Source of the DNA: Mycolicibacterium aurum | GTDB lineage: Bacteria > Actinomycetota > Actinomycetes > Mycobacteriales > Mycobacteriaceae | Length of the DNA stretch: 64,000 bases | NCBI RefSeq assembly: GCF_900637195.1 | Contig: NZ_LR134356.1 | Location: 3,038,001 to 3,102,000, forward strand | Direction: 5' to 3' | Shown here: positions 57,304-64,000 of the stretch, in pieces | Layout: every line of letters begins with the position of its first letter | How positions within the stretch are numbered: the stretch's first letter is position 1 | The notes under the pieces: generated by a model | Told to the model about the DNA's origin: nothing | The model's input: the letters and a program-made list of their open reading frames with translations, nothing else | Databases searched by the model: none | Made by a program: the position numbers and the translations under genes

Positions 57304-57993
57304 ATGGCAGCGCCCACGGAAGATCCTTCGCGGCTTGTGCTGCCCGCGACCCTCGTCGAAGTCACCGGCCACCGGCTGCGCGACGCGATCCTCTCCGGCG
57401 AGTTGGCACCCGGCGACAAGATCGTCGAGGAGCAGTTGTGCGCCGACTTCGGGATTAGTCGGGCCCCCTTACGGGAAGCCCTCCGGCTGTTGGCCCAGCA
57501 GGGGCTGGTCGAGCATCTGCCCCGCCGCGGATCCCGCGTGGCCGACTGGTCCCCCACCGACATCTTGCAGCTGTTCGCGTTGCGCAACGTCCTTGAGCGG
57601 CACGCCATCGAGACGGCACTCCCGCTGCCCGATCCCCAACACGATCTGGAGCCGGTGCGAGCGGCGCTGGAGCGCATGGATGTGTCGGCGGACGCACTCG
57701 ACCGCGATGACGCCCACCGCGCCTTCCACGCCGCCGTGGTGAGCCTGGCCAACAACCGTCAGCTCGATATCGCACTGGAGCCGATCCTGCTGAAGCTCCA
57801 GCTCCCCATGGCCAAGAACCTGCGCGAAGAAGCCCGTCAGCACGCCGATTCCGAGAACGGCCACAACGGCTCCGCGCACGACGGCATCGAGCGGCACAAA
57901 GCAATCCTGTCCGCACTGGAGACCAACGATCCCGGTGTGGTCGTGGATGCCATTCGCGATCACGGCCACCTCGACTATCTGGGCCTCAGCTGA
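57304..57993 (+). CDS. GntR-family (FCD domain) regulator of the biuret operon
   Basis: This 229-residue repressor-type protein has an N-terminal winged helix (about 20-85: R-L-R-D-A-I-L-S-G-E-L-A-P-G-D, S-R-A-P-L-R-E-A-L-R-L-L-A) and a C-terminal FCD ligand domain (about 95-225) with D-x3-H (D-D-A-H-R-A-F-H) and H-x3-H-like metal residues (E-R-H-K-A-I-L). It lies 77 bases ahead of the amidase gene on the same strand, and a perfect inverted repeat in that gap is a candidate operator. Ligand could be biuret, allophanate or a related ureide. Confidence 0.87.
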   Translation: MAAPTEDPSRLVLPATLVEVTGHRLRDAILSGELAPGDKIVEEQLCADFGISRAPLREALRLLAQQGLVEHLPRRGSRVADWSPTDILQLFALRNVLERHAIETALPLPDPQHDLEPVRAALERMDVSADALDRDDAHRAFHAAVVSLANNRQLDIALEPILLKLQLPMAKNLREEARQHADSENGHNGSAHDGIERHKAILSALETNDPGVVVDAIRDHGHLDYLGLS

Positions 57994-58051
57994 GGCGTCC
58001 GGGCCAGCGCTAACACGATCGACACACAGCCGACCCGAATTCGCCATCATT

Positions 58052-58068
58052 CTGTCGACAATCGACAG
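58052..58068 (+). promoter_or_regulatory. Perfect inverted repeat at the amidase start, candidate GntR operator
   Basis: CTGTCGA-CAA-TCGACAG is a perfect 7-3-7 inverted repeat ending two bases before the ATG of the amidase. It contains the 8-base palindrome TGTCGACA, close to the TTGTCGACAA-type sites of FCD regulators. It occupies the place where a ribosome site should be and none is seen, so binding could block both transcription and translation start. Confidence 0.6.
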
Positions 58069-58070
58069 TT

Positions 58071-59486
58071 ATGGTCGACGACTTCCACGGTCCATCCGTC
58101 GGGCCCTCTGTGGCAGAGATCCTCGCGTCGCACGCCGGCGGTACGGGCTCCCCGACCAAGACCGCCGCTCGGGTCGCCGACGCGATCGCGGCCAGGGGCG
58201 ATGACGGCACCTGGCTGTCCACGGTCCCGCGCGACCGGCTGATCGCCGCTGCCGAGGCGATCGAACGTCGCCCCGGCGCCCGCACGCTGCCGCTCTACGG
58301 AGTGCCGTTCGGGGTCAAGGACAGTATCGACGTCGCCAACCAGCCGACGACGCTGTCGTGCCCGGATTACTCCTACATCGCGACGGCCACCGCGCCGGCC
58401 GTGCAGCGGCTTCTCGACGCCGGCGCTCTCTACGTCGGCAAGACGAACCTCGACCAGTTCGCCACGGGGCTCAACGGCACCCGTACGCCGTACACCATCC
58501 CGCGCAGCGTGTACGGCAACGAAATGATCTCCGGCGGTTCCAGTTCCGGCTCTGCGCTGGCCGTGGCACTGGGGCAGGTGCCCTTCGCCGTGGCCACCGA
58601 CACCGCCGGCTCCGGCCGCGTGCCCGCCGCGCTCAACGGTGTCGTCGGCTACAAACCGTCACGCGGGCTCATCAGCACGGTCGGCCTGGTCCCCGCATGC
58701 AAATCGCTCGACTGCCTCAGCGTCATGGCGAGTTGCATCGACGACGTCGACCGAGCGCTGGACGCGATGGTCGGGCGCGACGACGACGACCCCTGGTCGC
58801 GGGACCGCGGATCCCGATTCGCCGGCGGCACGATTCGGGTCGGACTCCCGCCCGAATCGGAGCTGGAATTCTTCGGAGACGACGACATGCGACGCGCGCA
58901 CCTCGCGTTTCGCGAACACCTCGCCAGGACCCACACCATCGTCGAGGTCTCGCTCGAACCGTTCCTGGCCGCAGGCACCCTGCTCTACCAGGGACCCTGG
59001 GTTGCCGAACGTCTCGTGGAGTTCGGAGATTTCCTTGCGGCGCAGCCGGAATCGATCCATCCCGTGGTCCGCCAGATCTTCGAGGGCGGGCACAAATACA
59101 CCGCCGTCGACACCTTCACCGCCTTGCAGAAGCTGCAGGAGCTCAAGGCTGTCGTCGGTCGGCTGTGGCAGCGGATGGATGTCTTCGTGCTACCCACCAT
59201 CGGAACCACATTCACCGTCGACGAGGTCCTGGCTGCCCCCATCGACTGCAACACCATGCTCGGCCACTACACCCATTTCGGGAATCTCCTCGACCTCCTG
59301 GGCGCCGCGATACCGCTGGGCATGACGGCGGACGGACGGCCGTACAGCGCCATGCTGCTCGGCAACGCCCTCAGCGACGACACCGTCCTGCAGCTGGCCG
59401 CGCAGATCCTCGACGAGCCCCGCGGTCCTCACCCAGCACCGACATCGCCATCCGTTGTCCCCACCCCAGCCGAGGAGCGCCTGTGA
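58071..59486 (+). CDS. Allophanate-hydrolase-type amidase (AtzF-like, amidase domain only)
   Basis: This 471-residue amidase-signature enzyme has the catalytic triad Lys83 (G-V-K-D-S), Ser157 (G-G-S-S-S-G-S) and Ser181 (D-T-A-G-S-G-R-V-P-A), spaced exactly as Lys91/Ser165/Ser189 of AtzF. It should deaminate allophanate on the way to two ammonia and two carbon dioxide. Known AtzF proteins are about 600 residues with a C-terminal domain that is missing here. An alternative GTG start lies 13 codons in. The stop overlaps the next gene by four bases. Context with a biuret-hydrolase-like gene supports the role. Confidence 0.85.
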   Translation: MVDDFHGPSVGPSVAEILASHAGGTGSPTKTAARVADAIAARGDDGTWLSTVPRDRLIAAAEAIERRPGARTLPLYGVPFGVKDSIDVANQPTTLSCPDYSYIATATAPAVQRLLDAGALYVGKTNLDQFATGLNGTRTPYTIPRSVYGNEMISGGSSSGSALAVALGQVPFAVATDTAGSGRVPAALNGVVGYKPSRGLISTVGLVPACKSLDCLSVMASCIDDVDRALDAMVGRDDDDPWSRDRGSRFAGGTIRVGLPPESELEFFGDDDMRRAHLAFREHLARTHTIVEVSLEPFLAAGTLLYQGPWVAERLVEFGDFLAAQPESIHPVVRQIFEGGHKYTAVDTFTALQKLQELKAVVGRLWQRMDVFVLPTIGTTFTVDEVLAAPIDCNTMLGHYTHFGNLLDLLGAAIPLGMTADGRPYSAMLLGNALSDDTVLQLAAQILDEPRGPHPAPTSPSVVPTPAEERL

Positions 59487-60175
59487 CCCACACCGTCGAC
59501 GTGCCCGCCGAACCGACTTCCTTCCCGATCGTCGCGGGAAAGACCGCACTCATCGTGATCGACATGCAGCGAGACTTCCTGCTGCCCGGCGGCTTCGGCG
59601 AGAGCCTGGGCAACGACGTGGGCCAATTGCTGAAAGTGGTTCCGCCGCTTGCCTCTTTGATCGGCGCCGCCCGGGAGGCCGGCCTCATGGTGATCCACAC
59701 CAGAGAAGGACACCAGCCGGACCTCGCCGACTGCCCGCCGGCCAAACTCAACCGCGGCGCGCCCTCGAAGCGCATCGGCGATCCCGGCAGGTACGGCCGA
59801 ATCCTGATCCGCGGCGAGTACGGGCACGACATCGTCGACGAACTCGCACCCATCGACGGCGAGGTCGTCATCGACAAGCCCGGCAAGGGCGCGTTCTACG
59901 CCACCGAACTGTCCGACATCCTCACCGCGGCGGGAATCACGCAACTGCTGATCACCGGCGTCACCACCGAGGTGTGCGTGCACACCACCACCAGGGAAGC
60001 CAACGACCGCGGGTACGAATGCCTTGTCGTATCCGACTGCGTGGGTTCGTATTTCCCGGAGTTCCAGCGCATCGGCCTGGAGATGATCAAGGCACAGGGC
60101 GGCATCTTCGGCTGGGTGGCCGACACCGCAGCCGTCATTCCGGCACTCACTCAACTCACCACCATCTCCGTCTAG
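59483..60175 (+). CDS. biuH: Biuret-hydrolase-like cysteine hydrolase (isochorismatase superfamily)
   Basis: The 230-residue protein has Asp27 (V-I-D-M-Q-R-D-F), Lys132 (I-D-K-P-G-K) and Cys165 (T-T-E-V-C-V-H), spacing that fits the Asp36/Lys142/Cys175 triad I recall for Rhizobium BiuH. BiuH splits biuret to allophanate and ammonia. The GTG start overlaps the amidase stop (GTGA), so the two are coupled. A related ureidoacrylate or other ureide hydrolase is the main alternative, but the allophanate-hydrolase partner favours biuret. Confidence 0.82.
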   Translation: MTHTVDVPAEPTSFPIVAGKTALIVIDMQRDFLLPGGFGESLGNDVGQLLKVVPPLASLIGAAREAGLMVIHTREGHQPDLADCPPAKLNRGAPSKRIGDPGRYGRILIRGEYGHDIVDELAPIDGEVVIDKPGKGAFYATELSDILTAAGITQLLITGVTTEVCVHTTTREANDRGYECLVVSDCVGSYFPEFQRIGLEMIKAQGGIFGWVADTAAVIPALTQLTTISV

Positions 60176-60194
60176 GGCAGCGAAAGAGGATCCG

Positions 60195-61808
60195 ATGAGC
60201 ACCGACGTCACCAATTCACCCGCCACGCCGCCCGCCGAACCCGCTGCCGAGAAACCGGTGTCGATACCGTGGTGGACCCGCGGGGACACCAACGCGTTCT
60301 TCGGTCTGGGCTTCAACATCCTGGTCAACGTCCTGACCCTGACCGGGCTGATGATCGGCGTCATCGCCGTTCCCGCCGGCGACGTGCTGGGCACCGTACT
60401 GCCGGCGCTGGGTGTCGCCCTGATTCTCGGCAACCTCTACTACACGTTCCTGGCCCGCCGACTTGCCCGGCGCGAGAACAGATCCGACGTCACCGCGCTG
60501 CCCTACGGCCCCAGTGTCCCGCACCTGTTCATCGTGATCTTCGTGGTGATGCTTCCGGTGTATCTCAACACCGACGACCCCATCCAGGCGTGGCAGGCCG
60601 GGTTGGCGTGGGCGTTCCTGATCGGCGTGATCGTCATGATCGGCGCGTTCGTCGGTCCCTACATCCGCAAGCTCACCCCGCGCGCTGCCATGCTCGGCAC
60701 GCTTGCCGGCATCTCGATCACGTTCATCTCCATGCGCCCGGCGGCCCAGATGTGGGAGGCGGCCTGGATCGGCCTGCCCGTGCTGGCGATCATCCTGATC
60801 GGCTTCTTCACCAACGTGAAGATCCCCGGCGGCATCCCGATCGGGTTGGTGGCCCTGCTGATCGGCACCGCGATCGGCTGGGCGGGCGGGTACATGTCCG
60901 CTCCCGACGTCGGCCAGGCGGTCAGCGACATCGCGATCGGTATCCCGGATCTGCGGCTCGACATGCTGTTGAACGGACTTTCCGACCTGGCACCGCTGCT
61001 GGGTACGGCGATCCCGCTCGGCGTGTACAACTTCACCGAGGCGATGAGCAACGTCGAGAGCGCCGCGGCCGCCGGTGACAACTTCAATCTCCGCAGCGTG
61101 CTGCTCGCCGACGGCGCCGGCGCCGTGATCGGTTCCGCGTTCGGCTCACCGTTCCCGCCCGCGGTGTACATCGGCCACCCGGGCTGGAAAGACGCAGGCG
61201 GCCGTGCCGGGTACTCGCTGGCCAGCGGTGTCGTCATCGGAATCCTGTGCTTCCTCGGGCTTTTCGGAGTCCTCGACTCGCTGCTGCCGGTTCCCGCGAT
61301 CGTGCCGATCCTGCTCTACATCGGCCTGCTCATCGGCGCACAGGCCTTCCAGGCCGTACCGCGACTACATGCCGTGGCGGTGGTCGCGGCGATCCTGCCG
61401 AACCTCGCACAGTGGGCGCACGGACTGATCGACAATGCCCTCAACGCCGCGGGGACGTCGGCGGCCGAGGTGACGACGGAGGCCCTCAACAGTGCCGGCG
61501 TCGTCTACGAGGGACTGAAGACGCTCGGTGAGGGGGCAGTGCTCGTCGGGCTGATTCTCGGCACGATGGTGACGTTCATCCTGGACAAGAAGTTCCTCTA
61601 CGCCGCGATCGCGTCTGCGGTCGGGGCGGTGCTGTCGTTCATCGGCCTCATCCATGCGCCCCAGGTGGCGTGGGCGGCCAGCCCGCAGGTCGCGCTGGGA
61701 TACGTGTTCTTCGGAATCGTCTGTGTCGCATTCTGGTTCCTGCCCGGCGCCAAGGACCCCGTGAATGTGAATGATCCGGACGAAGCGGACGTGGTGGCCG
61801 GGCATTAG
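60195..61808 (+). CDS. NCS2-type (xanthine/uracil-family-like) permease
   Basis: This 537-residue protein has about 12-14 hydrophobic helices. It shows G-L-G-F-N-I-L-V-N near the N terminus and A-L-P-Y-G-P-S-V-P-H-L, with N-F-T-E-A-M-S-N-V-E-S-A in the middle, the nucleobase/ascorbate transporter pattern. A ribosome site (AAAGAGG) precedes the ATG. It is the last gene of the biuret cluster, 19 bases after biuH, and most likely imports biuret, allophanate-yielding ureides or a purine-like nitrogen source. Confidence 0.83.
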   Translation: MSTDVTNSPATPPAEPAAEKPVSIPWWTRGDTNAFFGLGFNILVNVLTLTGLMIGVIAVPAGDVLGTVLPALGVALILGNLYYTFLARRLARRENRSDVTALPYGPSVPHLFIVIFVVMLPVYLNTDDPIQAWQAGLAWAFLIGVIVMIGAFVGPYIRKLTPRAAMLGTLAGISITFISMRPAAQMWEAAWIGLPVLAIILIGFFTNVKIPGGIPIGLVALLIGTAIGWAGGYMSAPDVGQAVSDIAIGIPDLRLDMLLNGLSDLAPLLGTAIPLGVYNFTEAMSNVESAAAAGDNFNLRSVLLADGAGAVIGSAFGSPFPPAVYIGHPGWKDAGGRAGYSLASGVVIGILCFLGLFGVLDSLLPVPAIVPILLYIGLLIGAQAFQAVPRLHAVAVVAAILPNLAQWAHGLIDNALNAAGTSAAEVTTEALNSAGVVYEGLKTLGEGAVLVGLILGTMVTFILDKKFLYAAIASAVGAVLSFIGLIHAPQVAWAASPQVALGYVFFGIVCVAFWFLPGAKDPVNVNDPDEADVVAGH

Positions 61809-61811
61809 TGC

Positions 61812-62195
61812 TCAGTCGGCGACGAACGGCACCTCGACACCGTCGGCGAGCACGACGTACATGCGCCGCCAGGGATCTGTGCCGACGAGGCGCCACTGGT
61901 GACCGGTGCCGGTGGTGTCCTCGGCCAGGAGGACGTCACCCGGATGCAGGGTGAACTCTTCGCCGTCGCGGGTCGTGAACACGAGCGTGCCTGCGAGCGT
62001 GACGACGAGCTGACGCACCGGTGCGGTGTGCCAGTCCAGGGTGCCGCCCGTCGCGGTCTCTTCGACCGTGACGTGCGTGGCGCCCATGGCCGTCGACACC
62101 AGGTCGGCGTTACGGCCTTCCGTCATTTCGAGCCGGCCGGTCTGGACATGGGATTCGTCGTCGGTGCCGGTCCACAATCTGACACAACGGATCAT
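61812..62195 (-). CDS. Cupin-domain protein
   Basis: This small single-domain cupin of about 127 residues has W-H-T-A-P-V-R-Q-L-V-V-T-L-A-G and H-P-G-D-V-L-L-A-E-D, a partial metal-binding cupin pattern. Function cannot be assigned. ATG 62195 is chosen; a GTG three codons upstream is also in frame. It converges on the permease gene with a three-base gap and diverges from the TetR gene. Confidence 0.78.
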   Translation of the reverse strand: MIRCVRLWTGTDDESHVQTGRLEMTEGRNADLVSTAMGATHVTVEETATGGTLDWHTAPVRQLVVTLAGTLVFTTRDGEEFTLHPGDVLLAEDTTGTGHQWRLVGTDPWRRMYVVLADGVEVPFVAD

Positions 62196-62250
62196 GAGCG
62201 TCACCGTAGTCGGCCGACGGGACGCCGGTCACACCGTGCAATCGAGGTGT

Positions 62251-62265
62251 CTTAGATTACCTAAG
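62251..62265. promoter_or_regulatory. Inverted repeat in the cupin/TetR divergent region, candidate TetR operator
   Basis: CTTAG-ATTAC-CTAAG is a perfect 5-5-5 inverted repeat 43 bases before the TetR start and 56 bases before the cupin start. A second small palindrome, GAAG-T-CTTC (62287-62295), lies closer to the TetR gene. TetR repressors usually bind their own divergent promoter region. Confidence 0.45.
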
Positions 62266-62307
62266 CTTTCGTGGACAACTGTAAATGAAGTCTTCTAGCC
62301 TGTAGCC

Positions 62308-62895
62308 ATGTCCGACCGCGGCCGCAGCGCCGACCCCCGCGCCGAGCGGGTGCGTACCCGCCTCCGCGAGGCTGCCTTCGCCCTGGCACACGAGCATGCC
62401 GTCGACGAAATCACCGTCGGCGACCTCGTCACCCGGGCCGAGGTCAGCAGGCAGGTGTTCTACCGGCACTTCCGCGACCGCGACGACGCTGTCACCGCAG
62501 CCTTCAGCGACGCGTTCGACCGAGCGGTCGCCGGCGCTGACGGTGCCGACGCCCGCACCCGCGTCCTGGAACTGTTCGCCTTCGCTGACCGGCATCCGTC
62601 GATGTGTCGCAACATCGTCCCGAGCACCGTCAACCACCACGTGCTGACGATGTATCGCGACGCGCTGATGGCCCCGTGCCGGCAGATCGCCGCCGAGGGC
62701 ATGGCGGTGCTCGACAGCATCGCCCCCCTACCTGCAGACGCCGTCAGCAGATTCCTGGTGGGCGGATTCATGGAGGTCCTGCGCTCCTGGATGGAGGACC
62801 CGCACGCCTCCGACCTGCATTCCCGTGTGCGAGCGGCGCTCCACACCGTCGACGTGCTCCTCGGCATCACCCAGAAAGGATCCACTCGTGGGTAG
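62308..62895 (+). CDS. TetR-family transcriptional regulator
   Basis: This 195-residue protein has an N-terminal helix-turn-helix (about 12-60: T-R-L-R-E-A-A-F-A-L, I-T-V-G-D-L-V-T-R-A-E-V-S-R-Q-V-F-Y-R-H-F) and a helical ligand domain. The stop lies eight bases inside the following membrane-protein gene, so the two are translated together and the regulator probably controls that gene and perhaps the divergent cupin. Confidence 0.9.
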   Translation: MSDRGRSADPRAERVRTRLREAAFALAHEHAVDEITVGDLVTRAEVSRQVFYRHFRDRDDAVTAAFSDAFDRAVAGADGADARTRVLELFAFADRHPSMCRNIVPSTVNHHVLTMYRDALMAPCRQIAAEGMAVLDSIAPLPADAVSRFLVGGFMEVLRSWMEDPHASDLHSRVRAALHTVDVLLGITQKGSTRG

Positions 62896-63949
62896 ACACC
62901 ACACCCCTGACCTCGCCGGCATCCGCAATCGCTCCGCGATCCGCACGACGGTGCTCGCCCTGGCCGGGCTGACCGTGTTCGTGATCGCGATGGTGGCCAG
63001 CTACTCGGGCGCGTTCGCCAAACCGGCACTGCACCACATGACCGTCGCGGTGGCGGCTCCGCAGCAGATCGTCGACGGCCTCCGGGACCAGAATGCGTTG
63101 TCCGTCAACGCCGTCGGTGATGCGGCGGCGGCCAGGGCGCAGGTCTATGAACGCACGGCCGACACCGCCTTCGCCGTCACGCCCGATCGCCAGATGACCA
63201 TCTACGTGGCCGGCGGCGGTGGCCACAGTGTCGCGGCGGCCGCCGAGGTGGTCGGCCGGGCGACGGCCGAGCGGGCCGGCCTGACGCCGACCGTCGAGGA
63301 CGTCGCACCGACGTCGGCCGGTGACCCGTCGGGCACCGTCGAGTTCTACGCCGTCATCTTCATCTCCATCGGCGCGTCACTGGGTGCGGCCCTGCTCGGC
63401 CGCCTGATGGGGACGGTGCGCACCCCGTCCACGCTGGCCCTGCGCACCGTGTCGCTGGCCGTTTTCTCCGCGGTGCTCGCCGGCGTCGTCACCGTCTACG
63501 TCGGGCCGGTGCTCGACGCGCTCACCGGCCACCCCCTGCAGGTGTTCGCCGTGCTGTGGCTCTACGCGATGGCCGTCGGAGGAGCCGTCACCGGGGTCGC
63601 CGCCGCGTTCGGCACCCTGGCCTCGGTGCTGCTCGGCCTGTTCCTCGTCGTGGTCGGCAATGCGGCGGCCGCAGGTCCGGTCGGCAGGCCGCTGCTGTCG
63701 GGCTTCTACTCGACGTTCAGCACGATCGTGCCGCAGGGATCCGGGGTGTCGCTGCTGCGCAGCATCTCCTACTTCGATGGCCACGGCGCCGTCACGCCGT
63801 TGGTCACGCTGGCCATCTGGGCCGCGGCAGGGTGTTGTCTGGCAGTCCTCGCCACCGCTGCCCGGGTGAATTATCGTGCCCTCTATGAACGCCGCGCCGG
63901 GGGGTACCGAGCCTTACTACGACCTCGGCTCCTACCATCGGCCGACTGA
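62888..63949 (+). CDS. Membrane protein, ABC-2/YhgE-Pip-like
   Basis: This 353-residue protein starts at GTG 62888 (V-G-R-H-H-T-P). One helix (about 18-40) precedes an extracytoplasmic domain (about 45-155) with short Ala-rich segments, then about five membrane helices follow, ending with a C-terminal Arg-rich tail. The layout is that of ABC-2-type or phage-infection-protein-like (YhgE/Pip) exporters, here without an ATP-binding partner. Overlap with the TetR gene suggests a regulated efflux system. Confidence 0.75.
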   Translation: MGRHHTPDLAGIRNRSAIRTTVLALAGLTVFVIAMVASYSGAFAKPALHHMTVAVAAPQQIVDGLRDQNALSVNAVGDAAAARAQVYERTADTAFAVTPDRQMTIYVAGGGGHSVAAAAEVVGRATAERAGLTPTVEDVAPTSAGDPSGTVEFYAVIFISIGASLGAALLGRLMGTVRTPSTLALRTVSLAVFSAVLAGVVTVYVGPVLDALTGHPLQVFAVLWLYAMAVGGAVTGVAAAFGTLASVLLGLFLVVVGNAAAAGPVGRPLLSGFYSTFSTIVPQGSGVSLLRSISYFDGHGAVTPLVTLAIWAAAGCCLAVLATAARVNYRALYERRAGGYRALLRPRLLPSAD

Positions 63950-64000
63950 CACTCCCTCTGCCGAGGCGCAGGTGTGGTTCGACCGGGGCATGGTGTGGTC
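63885..64000 (+). CDS. TPR-type protein, 3' end outside the window
   Basis: An ATG at 63885, in a different frame and 65 bases inside the membrane-protein gene, opens M-N-A-A-P-G-G-T-E-P-Y-Y-D-L-G-S-Y-H-R, then E-A-Q-V-W-F-D-R-G-M-V-W, the start of an actinobacterial tetratricopeptide-repeat protein family. Only 38 residues are visible. The long overlap could mean the start is further downstream. Confidence 0.6.
   Translation, partial: MNAAPGGTEPYYDLGSYHRPTDTPSAEAQVWFDRGMVW

Noticed and set aside
62251..62265. IdeR iron box near the TetR gene
   Set aside because: It has TTAG/CTAA half-sites, but only about 10 of 19 positions fit the consensus, so a TetR operator is the better reading.

Overview
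The window is high-GC actinobacterial DNA and almost certainly comes from a mycobacterium, most likely an environmental, fast-growing Mycolicibacterium type. The evidence is tandem MmpL lipid transporters, a cyclopropane/mycolic-acid methyltransferase, a CYP124-like P450, a PimC-like mannosyltransferase, a PE-PPE domain hydrolase, a hemophore-family protein, a DUF222/HNH gene, and the order bfrA - MFS pump - glnA3 - amidohydrolase, which matches M. tuberculosis Rv1876-Rv1879 (recalled, not searched). No rRNA, tRNA, CRISPR array or insertion sequence was seen. No gap between genes reaches 300 bases; the largest are about 276 bases (32125-32400) and 263 bases (49592-49854).

Region 1 (1-26 kb) is a lipid/cell-envelope island. 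Two tandem MmpL genes (the first cut by the window edge) converge on a three-gene operon encoding a PUFA-synthase-type multienzyme: an FMN enoyl reductase (PfaD-like), a KS-MAT-ACP(x3)-KR-DH megasynthase (PfaA-like) and a KS-CLF-AT-DH-DH megasynthase (PfaC-like with a PfaB-like AT inside). Next come a hemophore-family protein and a tight operon of a repetitive secreted acidic-tailed protein with rmlA, rmlB and a fused rmlC-rmlD, so the whole dTDP-L-rhamnose pathway is encoded by three genes. A lipid chain synthase, exporters and an activated deoxysugar together suggest a surface lipid or glycolipid locus; the product is unknown.

Region 2 (26-39 kb) is mixed core and accessory metabolism: L,D-transpeptidase, membrane proteins, a threonine-dehydratase-like enzyme, a thioesterase, an agmatinase-family enzyme, a mycolate-type methyltransferase, a lipoprotein beta-lactamase-fold hydrolase, cyp124, pimC and a lipoprotein dienelactone hydrolase.

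Region 3 (39-48 kb) holds amidohydrolases, a glnA3 block and an iron-storage locus in which bfrA diverges from an unknown gene coupled to a bacterioferritin-associated ferredoxin, with overlapping IdeR-like boxes between them.

Region 4 (48-64 kb) contains a PE-PPE hydrolase, an enoyl-CoA hydratase pair, a FUSC-family membrane protein, a flavin monooxygenase under twin operators, a DUF222/HNH gene, a biuret/allophanate nitrogen-scavenging operon (GntR regulator, amidase, biuret-hydrolase-like enzyme, permease), and a TetR/membrane-protein pair running into a TPR-type gene cut by the right edge.
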